A DNA stretch of 64,000 nucleotides from JBEKCP01 sp049509515 (GTDB taxonomy: Bacteria; Planctomycetota; Planctomycetia; Pirellulales; Thermoguttaceae): contig JBEKZV010000017.1 in the NCBI GenBank assembly GCA_049509515.1, positions 1-64,000 on the forward strand. The letters run 5' to 3'. Numbering within the stretch: the first letter of the stretch is position 1; each line of letters opens with the position of its first letter. A model generated the notes under the pieces. That model was not told the origin of the DNA, did not search any database, and saw only the letters and a program-made list of their open reading frames with translations. Made by a program: the position numbers and the translations under genes. Below, in pieces: positions 1-12,000 of the stretch.

Positions 1-256
1 CACCCGGGCCTCAAACGGTCTGGATTGGGCTTCAACGCATGCACGACTTTGCTACCTGTTGGCAGTTGTTCGGCCCGAACGCCCAAGCGACACCCCCGAC
101 TTGTGTGTAACAACGAGGGGCGTTGCCCAGGGCTGGAAGAACCCGGCCCCTTCGGGGCGGACGGTGCCAATTTCCCCTCTTCTCGCCAACCCGCGCTCCG
201 CAGTACAATGGCGGTTGAGGGCGGAAGAGGGGCAGAAAAGAGGAGCGAGCGATACC
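1..256. other. Left-edge non-coding stretch
   Basis: I see no convincing gene here. Open frames on both strands lack protein-like composition. A short hairpin of the form GCCCC-TTC-GGGGC lies near 150-165. The last bases hold the ribosome binding site of the next gene. Confidence 0.5.
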
Positions 257-775
257 ATGAAACAAGTGTTGAAGAAGTTCGGTCGTTTCCTTCTCTGGGT
301 GTTGCCCGCTGTGCTTGCCCTCTACGTCGTGGTCAAGCTGGCCGATTACTGCTGGTATCGGCTTCAGATTCCGATCGGGTTTCACGATGCCAACTGGTCT
401 GGGAAATGGGATACCGAACAGTATCTCGGCACTACGGGGAGGCTTCTGGTTAGAATGCCCGATCCCCTCCCCGAGAACACGGACTTCAAGGCCGAGGCCC
501 TGGTCTACTATCCAATCTACTGCCCGTGGCAGACGGCGCAGTTCGTGAAAATGGATTTCGTCGGCCACTTCAGCCCAGACGGTGCCGCCTCCGCTGGAAA
601 ATCCACCAATCGGATACCAGGGGGTGGCGGCGGCAAGTTGAAGTTCAAGGCCACACTGGGGGATCAGGCCGTTGACTATGTTGCGATTATCGACGAGAGC
701 CGCACGCGGATTGCGGGAAGCTATCTCTCGAAGTCCCCTTATGACTACGGGTTCTTCTGGATCAAATACTACTAG
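257..775 (+). CDS. Small membrane-anchored hypothetical protein
   Basis: This 172-residue protein has one hydrophobic segment at about residues 12-32 after a basic start (MKQVLKKFGRF), so an N-terminal anchor or uncleaved signal with the rest outside the cytoplasm is likely. The remainder is a soluble, Gly- and aromatic-containing domain without a motif I recognise. The frame stays open further upstream, but the ATG at 257 is preceded by a purine-rich GAGGAGCGAG and places the hydrophobic segment at the N terminus, so I prefer it. The following gene starts about 115 bp downstream on the same strand. I assign no function. Confidence 0.6.
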   Translation: MKQVLKKFGRFLLWVLPAVLALYVVVKLADYCWYRLQIPIGFHDANWSGKWDTEQYLGTTGRLLVRMPDPLPENTDFKAEALVYYPIYCPWQTAQFVKMDFVGHFSPDGAASAGKSTNRIPGGGGGKLKFKATLGDQAVDYVAIIDESRTRIAGSYLSKSPYDYGFFWIKYY

Positions 776-890
776 CAGCCGATCGGTGCTCAGCCAACAG
801 GACGAAGGGCAAGGCAATTCGGGTCCCTTCCAGACACACCACGCCGTTTCTGCGGCTGAGCCGGTTTGTTCGATGGGAGGTTGACCCGCC

Positions 891-2264
891 ATGAATCGCG
901 TTTTGATCGCATGGTTCTTCCTCTGTGGCTCCTTGCAGGGGGCCGAGCTTGCCGTGGGCGTGGGCCGCGTGGCGATCACGCCGCAGGGGCCCGCCTGGCT
1001 CTCCGGTTACGCCAGCCGCACCCATCCGTCGGAAGGAGTGGTCCACGATCTGTGGGCCAAGGCCCTGGTGATGGAAGACGGCGGCGGCGGGCGGGTGGTC
1101 ATCGTGGCCACGGACCTGATCGGCCTGCCGCGCGAGGTCTCCGACGAGGTGGCCGCACGGCTGCGGAAGCGGTACGGCATCGAGCGGCCACAATTGATGC
1201 TCAATTCCTCGCACACGCACTGTGGGCCCGCCGTCTGGCCCGGCCTGAAGCTGATGTTCAACCTCAGCCCGGAGGACGAGCGCGCGACTGCCCGCTACGC
1301 GGAGAAGCTGGTCGAGGACTTGGTGCGTGCCGTGGGGTTGGCGATGGCCGATCGTGGGCCGGCGGAGGTCTTCGTGGGGCACGGGTCGGCGGGCTTCGCC
1401 ATGAATCGCCGCGAGCCGTCGCCCAAGGGCGTCCGGCTGGGGGTGAATCGCGACGGGCCGGTGGACCACGACGTGCCCGTGCTGAAGATCGCCGGGCCGC
1501 AGGGGAAGCTCCGCGCGGTGCTCTTCGGCTATGCCTGCCACAATACGACGCTCGGCGGCAATTACTACCGGATCAACGGCGACTATGCGGGTTTCGCGGC
1601 GCTGGAGGTGGAGCGGGCCTATCCCGGCGCCACGGCCATGTTCCTACAGCTTTGCGGCGGGGACCAGAACCCTTATCCTCGCGGCACGCTGGAACTGGCC
1701 CAAGAATACGGCCGGGGCCTGGCGGCGGAGGTCGGCCGCGTGCTCCGCGGCCAATTGCGGCCCGTCCGCCCGCCCATCGGCACCGCCTACCAAGTGGTGG
1801 ATCTCCAGTACGCCGCTCGCAGCCGGGCATCTTTCGAGGCCGAGGCCGCCGCCGCCGACCCCTTCGCCCGCCGCCGCGCCAAAGTGATGCTCGCGGCCTG
1901 GGACACCGGGCACCCGGTCACCTCGACGCCGTATCCCGTCCAGGCGGTCCGCTGGGGCAAGGACTTGACCCTCTTGGCCCTGGGGGGCGAGGTCGTGGCG
2001 GACTACGCCCTGCGATTGAAGCGCGAGCTGGCCGGGGAGAACCTGGTCGTCGCCGGCTACTCGAACGACGTGATGGGCTACATACCGTCGCGGCGGATCT
2101 TGGGCGAGGGCGGCTACGAACCGGTCACGAGCACCATATACTACGGGCAGCCGGGGCCGCTGGCCGACAACGTCGAAGACACGATCGTCGCCGCCTGCCG
2201 CCGGGTCTTCCGGCAGGCCGCCCACGCGGGCAGGGTGCCGGAACCGGGCCCCTCGGAAAAGTAG
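891..2264 (+). CDS. Neutral/alkaline non-lysosomal ceramidase-like secreted hydrolase
   Basis: The 457-residue protein opens with a signal peptide (MNRVLIAWFFLCGSLQGA) and then matches the N-terminal domain of neutral/alkaline ceramidases. The segment begins AVGVGRVAITP and carries the zinc-site motif SSHTHCGP near residues 104-111, the typical GYACHNTT block near 215, and LQLCGGDQNP near 250. True neutral ceramidases of about 650-700 residues add a C-terminal beta domain that is missing here, as in many planctomycete paralogues, so the substrate is uncertain (amide-bond hydrolysis of a lipid or another N-acyl compound). The start has GGGAGG about 11 nt upstream. The stop codon lies inside a 20-bp palindrome shared with the convergent gene. 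Confidence 0.85.
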   Translation: MNRVLIAWFFLCGSLQGAELAVGVGRVAITPQGPAWLSGYASRTHPSEGVVHDLWAKALVMEDGGGGRVVIVATDLIGLPREVSDEVAARLRKRYGIERPQLMLNSSHTHCGPAVWPGLKLMFNLSPEDERATARYAEKLVEDLVRAVGLAMADRGPAEVFVGHGSAGFAMNRREPSPKGVRLGVNRDGPVDHDVPVLKIAGPQGKLRAVLFGYACHNTTLGGNYYRINGDYAGFAALEVERAYPGATAMFLQLCGGDQNPYPRGTLELAQEYGRGLAAEVGRVLRGQLRPVRPPIGTAYQVVDLQYAARSRASFEAEAAAADPFARRRAKVMLAAWDTGHPVTSTPYPVQAVRWGKDLTLLALGGEVVADYALRLKRELAGENLVVAGYSNDVMGYIPSRRILGEGGYEPVTSTIYYGQPGPLADNVEDTIVAACRRVFRQAAHAGRVPEPGPSEK

Positions 2265-2282
2265 GGCGGGTCGACCCGCCCT
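2263..2282. terminator. Perfect 20-bp palindrome between convergent genes
   Basis: AGGGCGGGTCGACCCGCCCT is a perfect inverted repeat that overlaps the TAG stop of the upstream gene and lies 25 bp from the end of the convergent gene. It could fold on either strand and serve as a bidirectional terminator, although no strong T-tract follows. Its arms match the ends (GTAGGGYGGGTCG) of two larger elements at 18164-18262 and 19513-19690, so it may be a minimal member of that dispersed family. Confidence 0.5.
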
Positions 2283-2306
2283 GCACTCTTATTCCCTCGC
2301 CGCCGC

Positions 2307-3281
2307 TCAGGGTCCGCCGTGGCCTTGCCGCTCGGCTATCTCCTGCTGGAATGCCCGCCGCCAGCCGGCGCTCAGCCGCGCCGCACAGAACGTACACAGT
2401 CCCATGGCCGCCACCATCCCGCCGCACCAGCCCGCGGCCCAAAAGCGGACCTCGCCCAGACCCAGCGCCAGCGGATAGTGTACCGGCGTGGCCATGACGG
2501 CCGTGGTGGCCACGGCGTAGCCGGTCGTCACGGCGGCGAAAACGAACGTCACCACCCGCACCGTGGCCCAGTCGGGGGCGTTGAGCATCCACACGAGGTA
2601 CAGCCCTTGCAGTCCGGCTACCAGCAGGACGCTGCGGGCCCACCCCGGCGACGCCTGCAAGCCGAGATGTCCATGCCACGCCGCGGGCAGGAGACTCGCC
2701 ACAAGCGCTGCCGCCAACAGTGCGGCCAGCTTCCAGACCGCCCGGAGTTGGGCGCCGCCAGCCTCGTAGACGCCGGGGGGCAGTGTCCGCGGCTGGAGGC
2801 GAGCGGGAATGAGTCTCGATCGCCGTGCGGCACCCGGAAGGCGCCCGCCGGGGGTCTTCTCAGGGACTCGCGCCGACCGGCGCCGCAGCCAGGCGGCCAG
2901 CCGGCCGGCCGGTCCGGGGCGTTTCTCGCGCCGCTGGACCCGCGCCATCATGGCGCCGACCACGAGCGGGACCGGCTCGACGTTGGGGTCCGGCGGCAAG
3001 GGATCGGGGTAGGCCATGGTTCCTCCTGGGCTTGGGGGTGGGGCGCCCTCGGCGGGTTGGCCGGTCGGCGGCCTGATCGAAGGGGGCATGCGTGGTTCCA
3101 CCGGGGCCGCTCGGCCCGTCCGGGACTTTGCCGGCGGCGGCGTCCGCGGCCGCGGCGAGGGTGGCCGCCGGGCCGGCACCCGCAGGACCCTGCCGCACAC
3201 ACTGCACCGAACTCGCAGCCCCGCGTAGCGGGGATCGACCTGCAGCAGATGACCGGTGGGACAGCGGACAAGGATGACCAT
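2307..3281 (-). CDS. Zinc-ribbon membrane protein, function unknown
   Basis: This 324-residue protein starts with a short zinc-ribbon-like module (VRCPTGHLLQV then VRCSVCGRVLRVP, residues about 4-36) that is frequent at the N terminus of planctomycete regulatory and membrane proteins. A long Pro/Arg-rich low-complexity linker follows to about residue 200. About four hydrophobic segments follow near residues 208-230, 236-255, 262-285 and 293-312. The ribbon would face the cytoplasm. The start has AAGGA just upstream. It is divergent from the sigma-factor gene across about 380 bp and convergent with the ceramidase-like gene. The ribbon could mediate binding to a partner or nucleic acid, but nothing proves it. 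Confidence 0.7.
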   Translation of the reverse strand: MVILVRCPTGHLLQVDPRYAGLRVRCSVCGRVLRVPARRPPSPRPRTPPPAKSRTGRAAPVEPRMPPSIRPPTGQPAEGAPPPSPGGTMAYPDPLPPDPNVEPVPLVVGAMMARVQRREKRPGPAGRLAAWLRRRSARVPEKTPGGRLPGAARRSRLIPARLQPRTLPPGVYEAGGAQLRAVWKLAALLAAALVASLLPAAWHGHLGLQASPGWARSVLLVAGLQGLYLVWMLNAPDWATVRVVTFVFAAVTTGYAVATTAVMATPVHYPLALGLGEVRFWAAGWCGGMVAAMGLCTFCAARLSAGWRRAFQQEIAERQGHGGP

Positions 3282-3662
3282 GATCCTTCAGCTTCGCGCA
3301 ACAAGCCCCGCGGGTCAAGATGCGTCCGCAACGCAACGGGGGTCGGGTGTCAGGGATCGGGGATTAGTCCCTGTGACCGCTCTATCAAGATGCTTCCGCA
3401 ATGCGACATCCCGAGGGGACGGATGATGCAAGAAGCCAACGGCCGCGGCCGCACCGCCGTCCGGCGGCCGCCGGGCCAACGCGGCAACTGCTTATTTCCA
3501 AGCGAGTTGGGTGCAGTGGCCGGCCGGGCCGCGGGATTCGGCATCCGAAGTGCTTTCCAACAGAGGTCTTGGGTCTTAGGACTTTGGCATTAGGGCTTGG
3601 AGGAATCCAAGGCCGAAGACCTAAGACCTACGACCAGAGCCTCCAACCTTGAGGAGCACCCC
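3282..3662. other. Divergent intergenic region upstream of the sigma factor
   Basis: This region separates two divergent genes and should hold both promoters; none stood out on reading. It contains a 20-bp direct repeat, TCAAGATGCKTCCGCAAYGC, at about 3315-3334 and 3385-3404 (two mismatches, period 70). An inverted repeat GGTCTTAGG / CCTAAGACC lies at roughly 3573-3630, just before the sigma-factor start. Confidence 0.4.
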
Positions 3663-5360
<1,698 letters not shown>

Positions 5361-5366
5361 GGCGCC

Positions 5367-6386
5367 CTAGCGGATGATCCGCCAGCGACTGGGCGGCCAG
5401 TAGATATGGGTGACGACGCCGATCATGTATGAGGCGGGCACGGCGTAGGGGTTGTGCCCGGGCGCCCCCTTCTCCCAAAGCCGCGAGTCCTTGGCCGCCG
5501 CGGAAAAATCGCCCAGCACGAAGTACTCGTCCGCAGCCAGCTTCGCGGGCTTCTCCGGCGTTCCCCACAGCTTGGCGGGAAAGTCCTCCAGTTCCGACAG
5601 ATACTCGATGCCGCGGATCGCCTCCGGCGGCGTGAGCGGCTGCCCGTCGATCGACACCCGCCCCTGCTTGATGATGACCTCTTCCCCGGGCAGGCCGACC
5701 AGCCGCTTCACGAAATTCACGCCGGGGTCCTCCGGATAGCGGAATACGACGAGGTCCCAGCGTTGCGGCTGCAAGAACTTAGCCGCAAGGAAGCGGTCCG
5801 GAGCGTGAACCTGCTCGCTGAAATCGTCAACCAGCGGCGTGTGAAAGTCTTCGCAGATCATTCGGACGCCCCCCTCCCGCCGTCCCCACCGGGCGTCCGC
5901 GACGGAGCAGTAGGCGGGCCTGCCGCACTGCGGGCACGGCGCGGTCCAATGCCGGCCCAGCAGCGTGGGGGCCATCGAGTTGGTTGGACAAAAAAACGCC
6001 TCGAAGAGAAACGGCCGAAAGAGTAGCAGCGCCAGCGCCGCGCCGCCGCCCGTCGCCAGGAGCGTCGGCAACCAAGCCTGAATGGCCCTGAAAAACCTCG
6101 CCTTGAGCAAGATAGCGATTAGCAGCCAAGGGACCAGGGTTGCCGAGGCAACCCCAAGGAGGCCCGCGGCTATCGCCGCGCCGGTCGTCGCAGCCTCTCT
6201 GAGGAGCACGGGCAGCAGGAGCAAGTATACCGCGAAGCTCGCAATGGCAACGAGCAGGGCACGCCGAAACGTAGCGGCCCCGGCCTTGGCCCACCGCGCT
6301 CCGATCCACAAACACCAGGCCCACAACACGAGCTGCGCGACGGTCCCCGTCACAAGGGCCAAGGAAAGGATGACCGTGGTGAACAT
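5367..6386 (-). CDS. lepB: Signal peptidase I (S26A), with extra N-terminal membrane domain
   Basis: The 339-residue protein cleaves signal peptides of exported proteins at the periplasmic side of the inner membrane. The catalytic Ser is S137 in CPTNSMAPTLLG and the general-base Lys is K227 in VNFVKRLVGLPGE; the box E region reads VLGDFSAAAKDSR. Before the catalytic domain are about four hydrophobic segments (residues 5-30, 43-62, 66-95, 105-126), more than the one or two of E. coli LepB. A Cys-rich insertion (CPQCGRPAYC, residues 151-160, plus a later Cys) lies between Ser and Lys. The gene starts 12 bp after the GH20 gene on the same strand, with AAGGGG upstream, so the two are probably co-transcribed. 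Confidence 0.92.
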   Translation of the reverse strand: MFTTVILSLALVTGTVAQLVLWAWCLWIGARWAKAGAATFRRALLVAIASFAVYLLLLPVLLREAATTGAAIAAGLLGVASATLVPWLLIAILLKARFFRAIQAWLPTLLATGGGAALALLLFRPFLFEAFFCPTNSMAPTLLGRHWTAPCPQCGRPAYCSVADARWGRREGGVRMICEDFHTPLVDDFSEQVHAPDRFLAAKFLQPQRWDLVVFRYPEDPGVNFVKRLVGLPGEEVIIKQGRVSIDGQPLTPPEAIRGIEYLSELEDFPAKLWGTPEKPAKLAADEYFVLGDFSAAAKDSRLWEKGAPGHNPYAVPASYMIGVVTHIYWPPSRWRIIR

Positions 6387-6398
6387 GGCTCTTGCCCC

Positions 6399-8078
6399 TT
6401 ACTTCCCCCCGCCCTCGTAGCCGGGATCGCTCGGCTTCGGGGCGCGGTAATGCACCCCTTCGGCCGCCAGCCGCTCGAGGTGCGTCGCCAGGCGGCGGCG
6501 AAAATCGGTCCAGTCTCTCCGCTTGGGCTGCGACCAGACGGCCTCGGCAATCGCGCACGCCCGGGGGAAGGCCATGTACTGCACCTGGGCATAATTCGGG
6601 AAGAACTCGCTCCACAGGGTGCCGCCGCCGCCGAGGATCCACCGGGCCTTGTCGGCGGCCAGTCCGGGCGGGAGCGGCTCGAAGTCGTACACCAACCGCA
6701 GCGGGAGGAAGCCGCCGATGGCCCGCGGCTCCCCCGTCTTGGCCTGGTAGTAGTCCAGGTAACAGTGGCTCGTGGGGGTCATCACCACGTCGTGGTCCGT
6801 CGCCGCGGCGGCCGCCCCGGAACGCACGTCCCGCCAGCACATGACCGCGGCGCCGGGCGCCAGGCCGCCTTCGAGGATCTCGTCCCAGCCCAGGAGCGTG
6901 CGGCCTTGCGCGTGGAGGAACCGCTCGATCCGCTTGATGAAGTAGCTCTGCAATTCGCCGAAGTTGGCCAGGTGCTCCCGCTCCATGCGGGCCTTGCACT
7001 TGGGGCATTTCATCCAATTGATCCTCTCGACCTCGTCGCCGCCGATGTGCAGGTACTTGCCCGGGAAGAGGTCCTTCACCTCGCCGAGGATGTTCTCCAG
7101 GAACTCGAAGGCCGCGTCGTTGCCCGGACAGTAGATGCCCATGCGTCCCGAGTCGCGATCGTACGGCCCGCCGAAGCAACTGAACTGCGGGTAGACGGAC
7201 AAGGCGGCGGCGGCGTGGCCGGGCATCTCGATCTCCGGCACGATGGTGATCGACCTGGCCCGGGCGTAGGCCACCAGCTCGCGGATGTCGTCCTGAGTGT
7301 AAAACCCGCCGTAGCGGTGGTCCTTGTCGTAGGCGGTGCTCTGCTTGGGATCCAGTCCGAAGCCAATCGACTTGCGCCAGGCCGCGGTCTCGGTGAGCTT
7401 GGGGTAGCGCTTGATCTCGATCCGCCAGCCCTGGTCGTCGGTCAGGTGGAGTTGCAGCGTATTGAGCTTGTGCTGGGCCATCAGGTCGAGGAGGTTCTTC
7501 ACTTCGTCCTTCGTGAAGAAGTGGCGCGCGACATCCAGGAGCAGGCCCCGCCAGCGAAACCGCGGCTGGTCGCGGATGCGGACCGCGGGGACCGCCCAGG
7601 AACGAACCTCTTGGACCTTCGCGGGGCTGAACACCCGCGGCGGCAGCAATTGCATGAGGGTTTGCGTGCCGTAGAACATCCCGGCCGCATCCGATCCCGC
7701 AATGACGACGCCCTGCGGCGCGACCTCCAGGACGTATCCCTCGGGGCCCAGCGACGCGTCGCCGCCGCGGGCCGTGATGCGGATGGCCGCCGGCTGCCCC
7801 TCGCTGCCGCCGGAGGTGGCAAGCTTGAGGTCCCATCCCGTGCTGCCGCGGAGCCGCTCGGCCAGTAATTTGGCGGCACCCATTGCGCCGGCCGAATCGC
7901 GGTCCACCAGGATCGGCGTATCCGGCCGCAGCAGGAACTGGCCCGTGCCGCGATGGACCTCCGCGGGTTGCGGGACCAGGGCGACCGGGAGGTCCGGTTC
8001 CGCGGCCGCCGACCGGCCGCAAAACCCGCCCGAAAGAACAATGAGAACCGCGATCAGTGAGAATACCGGCTTGTTCAT
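6399..8078 (-). CDS. Secreted GH20 beta-N-acetylhexosaminidase
   Basis: This 559-residue enzyme removes terminal N-acetylhexosamines from glycans by substrate-assisted catalysis. After a signal peptide (about residues 1-26) comes the GH20 N-terminal alpha/beta domain (about 30-150), then the TIM barrel starting at PRFRWRGLLLDVARHFF. The catalytic Asp-Glu pair is D348-E349 in HIGGDEV. Other hallmark blocks are LHLTDDQGWR and the tryptophan-rich C-terminal part (SEFFPNYAQVQYMAFPRA). The length is normal for the family. The lepB start is only 12 bp beyond its stop. With the rhamnosidases downstream it forms part of a polysaccharide or glycoprotein degradation region. Confidence 0.95.
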   Translation of the reverse strand: MNKPVFSLIAVLIVLSGGFCGRSAAAEPDLPVALVPQPAEVHRGTGQFLLRPDTPILVDRDSAGAMGAAKLLAERLRGSTGWDLKLATSGGSEGQPAAIRITARGGDASLGPEGYVLEVAPQGVVIAGSDAAGMFYGTQTLMQLLPPRVFSPAKVQEVRSWAVPAVRIRDQPRFRWRGLLLDVARHFFTKDEVKNLLDLMAQHKLNTLQLHLTDDQGWRIEIKRYPKLTETAAWRKSIGFGLDPKQSTAYDKDHRYGGFYTQDDIRELVAYARARSITIVPEIEMPGHAAAALSVYPQFSCFGGPYDRDSGRMGIYCPGNDAAFEFLENILGEVKDLFPGKYLHIGGDEVERINWMKCPKCKARMEREHLANFGELQSYFIKRIERFLHAQGRTLLGWDEILEGGLAPGAAVMCWRDVRSGAAAAATDHDVVMTPTSHCYLDYYQAKTGEPRAIGGFLPLRLVYDFEPLPPGLAADKARWILGGGGTLWSEFFPNYAQVQYMAFPRACAIAEAVWSQPKRRDWTDFRRRLATHLERLAAEGVHYRAPKPSDPGYEGGGK

Positions 8079-9055
8079 GGTGGTTGCTCCGCAGGGTCTG
8101 GGACCGGGAAGGGGTACTGCACCATATTAGCAGGGCGTCGCCGCCGCGGCTACGGCCACGGCACGGGACGCCGTGGCAGATGGGAAAAGGAATTGCCGTC
8201 GGCCTCGCGAAGACCGCACCGTTTACCCGGCCTCACTGCCGCTTCGTGGCGGCCCCGGCCAGGAGGTCCGCCGTCTGGAGGTCGAGGCCGAAAAGCCCCG
8301 CGGCGGGATGCTGATTGCCGGCCCGCGCTGCTGTGTTTCCTGATCGGGCCTCCGCGATCTTTAGCAGTGCCTTGTCGCTCGGCTGGCCGGATGCAGCGGT
8401 CCGCGGGGCGGCAACTCGGGGCGTCGCGTCACCTGCCGGCCGGCGTGACGCCCGCACCGCTCGCCGTCAGTGACGCCGGCGCCATGCCAATCTGCCCCAC
8501 GGCCGGCTACAGGGCCCCGCCGGGGGCCGCCTGAGCGGGATCAGCCCCAGGAAGAACAACAAGGGCTCGCCGCCATCGCCGGAAGTCCTTGCGGCGCAAT
8601 TCGCAGCGTGTTGAGACAACTTTGGACGAGCGCGACGACGAGGCCGTTTAGGGAAGACTATCCAGGCACCGGCGGGCCCGCCCCACCCTGCGTTCCTCAG
8701 GGTGTGCCACCCGGCCGCAGTTGACCGCCCACCGCCTACCAACCCGCCGATCCGCCGACCCGCTTCGCGGGTACCCCGAGGTGCCCCGCCGCCCATCGCC
8801 CTGCTGGCGTTTCCGGCACACGTTCGGGCTGATGGTATCCGGCACACTCCGTGTGCCGCCTGCCAACGGCACACCGACCATGCTACGCACGGCGCCCGGT
8901 GCCGGATACAATGCCGCTCCGGAAAACTTGGTGACGCAAGTGCTTGCAGAATAACGAGAACCGGGTTCTTGCCCGGGGACAAGTGGCGTTCGCTCATGCC
9001 ATCGACTATCATATTCTCCAAGTCGCCGAACCTGTTCAGATTCCGGGAGATCGCC
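8079..9055. other. Long intergenic region between divergent glycosidase genes
   Basis: About 980 bp lie between the divergent GH20 and GH78 genes. No complete gene is supported. A 62-codon remnant of a surface-protein C-terminal tail is present on the minus strand (8233-8418, listed separately). A hairpin GGCACAC-TCC-GTGTGCC at 8841-8857 belongs to the dispersed GCACACG/CGTGTGC repeat family. Promoters for both flanking genes must lie near the ends. Confidence 0.5.
8233..8418 (-). pseudogene. Orphan C-terminal tail of a large surface protein
   Basis: On the minus strand, about 61 codons ending at a stop encode a segment that aligns end to end with the last 61 residues of the giant GDSL/NHL protein at 22343-27955. 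Shared blocks include RTAASGQ, ARSGNTAARAGN against ARAGNTAAGAGN, LFGLDLQT, DLLAG and a terminal KRQ. Conservation runs to the stop codon. No N-terminal part of a gene is attached: upstream codons are low-complexity. The simplest reading is the residue of a deleted or recombined paralogue. A dispersed tail-encoding module is an alternative. Confidence 0.6.
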
Positions 9056-12000
9056 ATGAGAGTTTTCGCACTGGGGGCAATCGCACTCTTGACCATGTGC
9101 CGGGTTGCCGCGGCCGAGGATTCCACGTTGCAAACCGCCTGCTTGCGATGCGAATACCTGGTCGACCCGTGCGGTATCGACCAGAAGTCGCCGCGGCTAA
9201 GCTGGCTGCTGGAGTCGCCGCGCCGCAGTCAGGAGCAAACGGCCTACCAGGTGCTCGTGGCCTCTTCGCCCGCGACGCTGGAGCAGAACCAGGGCGACCT
9301 GTGGGACAGCGGCAAGGTGGCATCCGACGAGACCGCGCACGTCGTCTACGCCGGACGGCAACTGGTCTCGCGCCAGGTTTGCCACTGGAAGGTCCGGGCG
9401 TGGGATGGCGACGGTCAGCCGGGCGGCTGGAGCAAGCCCGCCCGCTGGGAAATGGGCCTCCTGCGGCCCGGCGATTGGTCCGCCAAATGGATCGAAGCCG
9501 ACCTGACGGCCGGCGAGCCCGCGACCGGCTCGCTCTCCGGCGCCAAATGGATCTGGTGCCCGGAACCCGGAGTCGATCTCACCAAAGCGGCGCCGGCCGG
9601 CGACCGTTACTTCCGCTGCCGCGTAACCCTGCCTGCCGGCGAGAAGCCCCAGCTCGCACGCCTGATTCTCACCGTGGACGATCAATTCGTCCTGTTCGTC
9701 AACGGCAAGCAAGTCGGGCAATTCGCCGAGCGCGACGGCTGGATGCGGCCGCAACGCTACGATCTCCTGCCGCACTTGCAAAGCGGCGAGAACGTCGTCG
9801 CCGTGGCCGCGACGAACCTCGCATTCCTGGCCGGAGTCTGCGCGAAGATCGTGCTCCAGTACCCGGGCAAGCCGCCGGAGGTGATCCTGAGCGATCGGCG
9901 CTGGAAGACTTCGGCTACGGCGGCCGACGGCTGGAAAACCGCGAGTTTCGACGATTCCGCTTGGCACGACTCGTTCGAGATCGCCGCCTTCGGCGAGGGC
10001 GGGTGGCGCAACGTGGCCAGCGCCTCGGCAGGCGGACCGGTTCCCATCCTCCGCAAGTCGTTCACGCTGGGCGGCAAAGCAGTGACTTCGGCCCGCCTGT
10101 ACGCAACGGCGCTTGGTCTCTACGAGCTGCGGATCAACGGCCGGCGCGTGGGCGACCACGTGCTGGCGCCGGACTGGACCGACTATCGCAAGCGGGTCCA
10201 GTATCAGGTCTACGACGTGGCCGCTCTGCTCAAGCCGGGCGACAACGCGGTGGCGGCCCTGTTGGCCAGCGGCTGGTACAGCGGCCACATCGGCAACGGA
10301 GGTTTTCAGTTTTTCGGCAAGGTTCCGGCTTTGCTCGCGCAACTCGAGGTGACCTATGCCGACGGCACCGTCGAGCGGATCGTGAGCGATGCGAGCTGGA
10401 AGATCCATGCCAGCCCGATCCTGGCATCCGACTTCATGCTCGGCGAGTCTTACGACGCGACGAAAGAGGTTTCCGGCTGGGATTCGCCCGGGCTGGACGA
10501 TGCTTCCTGGAGGGCGGCAACCGTCCGCCGGGAGCCGGCCCGACTGCTGGAAGGCCAGGTCGTGCAACCCGTGCGCCAGACCGGCGAGCTGAAGCCCAAG
10601 TCGCTCGCCGCGCCGAAACCGGGCCAGTGGACGTTCGATCTGGGGCAGAACATGGTCGGCGTCGTGCGGCTGAAGGTCGCGGCCCCGGCCGGCACGAAGC
10701 TGACCCTGCGGCACGCGGAGATGCTCAATCCCGACGGCACCTTGTACACCCGGAACCTCCGCAGCGCCGCGTCGGTGGATACCTACGTCTGCAAGGGCGG
10801 CGGCGAGGTCTGGCAGCCGGCGTTCACGTTCCACGGCTTCCGTTACGTCGAGCTGACCGGCCTGCCCGGCAAGCCGGAGGCCGGCGCCGTGACGGGCATC
10901 GTGCTCGGCAGCGATACGCCGCGCGTGGGCCGGTTCACGTGCTCCGATCCCCGCATCAACCAGCTCCAGTCGAACATCTGGTGGGGGCAGCGCGGAAACT
11001 ACCTCAGCATTCCCACCGATTGCCCGCAGCGCGACGAGCGCCTGGGCTGGATGGGCGATGCCCAGGTGTTCGTTCGCACGGCGACGATGAACGCCGACGT
11101 GGCCGCATTCTTCACGAAGTGGCTGGTCGACGTCGACGACGGCCAGTCGCCCGACGGCGCCTTCAGCGACGTGAATCCCAACACCATGGGCTGCGGCAGC
11201 GTGCCCGCCTGGGCCGACGCCGGCGTCATCTGCCCCTGGACGATCTACCAGGTCTACGACGACCGGCGGATTCTCGAGCGTCATCTGCCGGCCATGACCC
11301 GCTGGATCGAGTGGTGCCGGGCGCACAGCACGGGACTCGTCCGCGACAAGGACCGCGGCAACGACTATGGCGACTGGCTATCGATCGGCGCGGACACGCC
11401 GAAGGACTTCATCGGCACGGCCTATTTCGCCTACTCGACGAGCCTGGTGGCACGATCGTACCGGGCGATCGGCAACGAGGCCCAGGCGGCCAAGTACGAG
11501 AAACTCTTCCGCGAGATCATGGCCGCCCTGAACAAGCGTTACGTGCAGCCCGACGGCCGCATCCGGGGCAATACCCAGTGCTGTTACGCCATGGCCCTGA
11601 AGTTCGACCTCCTGCCCGACGAGCTCCGCCCCAAGGCGGCCCAATATCTGGAGGAGGACATCAAGGCCAAGGCCTGGCACCTTTCCACCGGTTTCGTGGG
11701 CGTCAGCTACTTGCTGCCCGTCCTGACCCAGGCCGGCAAGCTCGATACCGCCTATCGGCTGCTGATGCAGGACAGCTTCCCCTCGTGGCTCTTCTCGGTG
11801 AAGCACGGGGCCACGACGATCTGGGAACGCTGGGATGGCTGGACCCCCGAGCGCGGCTTCCAGGACCCCGGCATGAACTCGTTCAATCACTACGCCCTGG
11901 GCTCCTGCGGGCAGTGGTTGTTCGACACGGCCGCAGGCATCGGTCTGGACCCCGAGCGACCCGGCTTCCGGCACATCATCATCCATCCCCGCGCCGGCGG

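Noticed and set aside
3597..3662. TTG at 3597 as the start of the sigma factor
   Set aside because: There is no ribosome binding site before it, while GTG 3663 has GAGGAG six bases upstream. The extra 22 residues look non-conserved.
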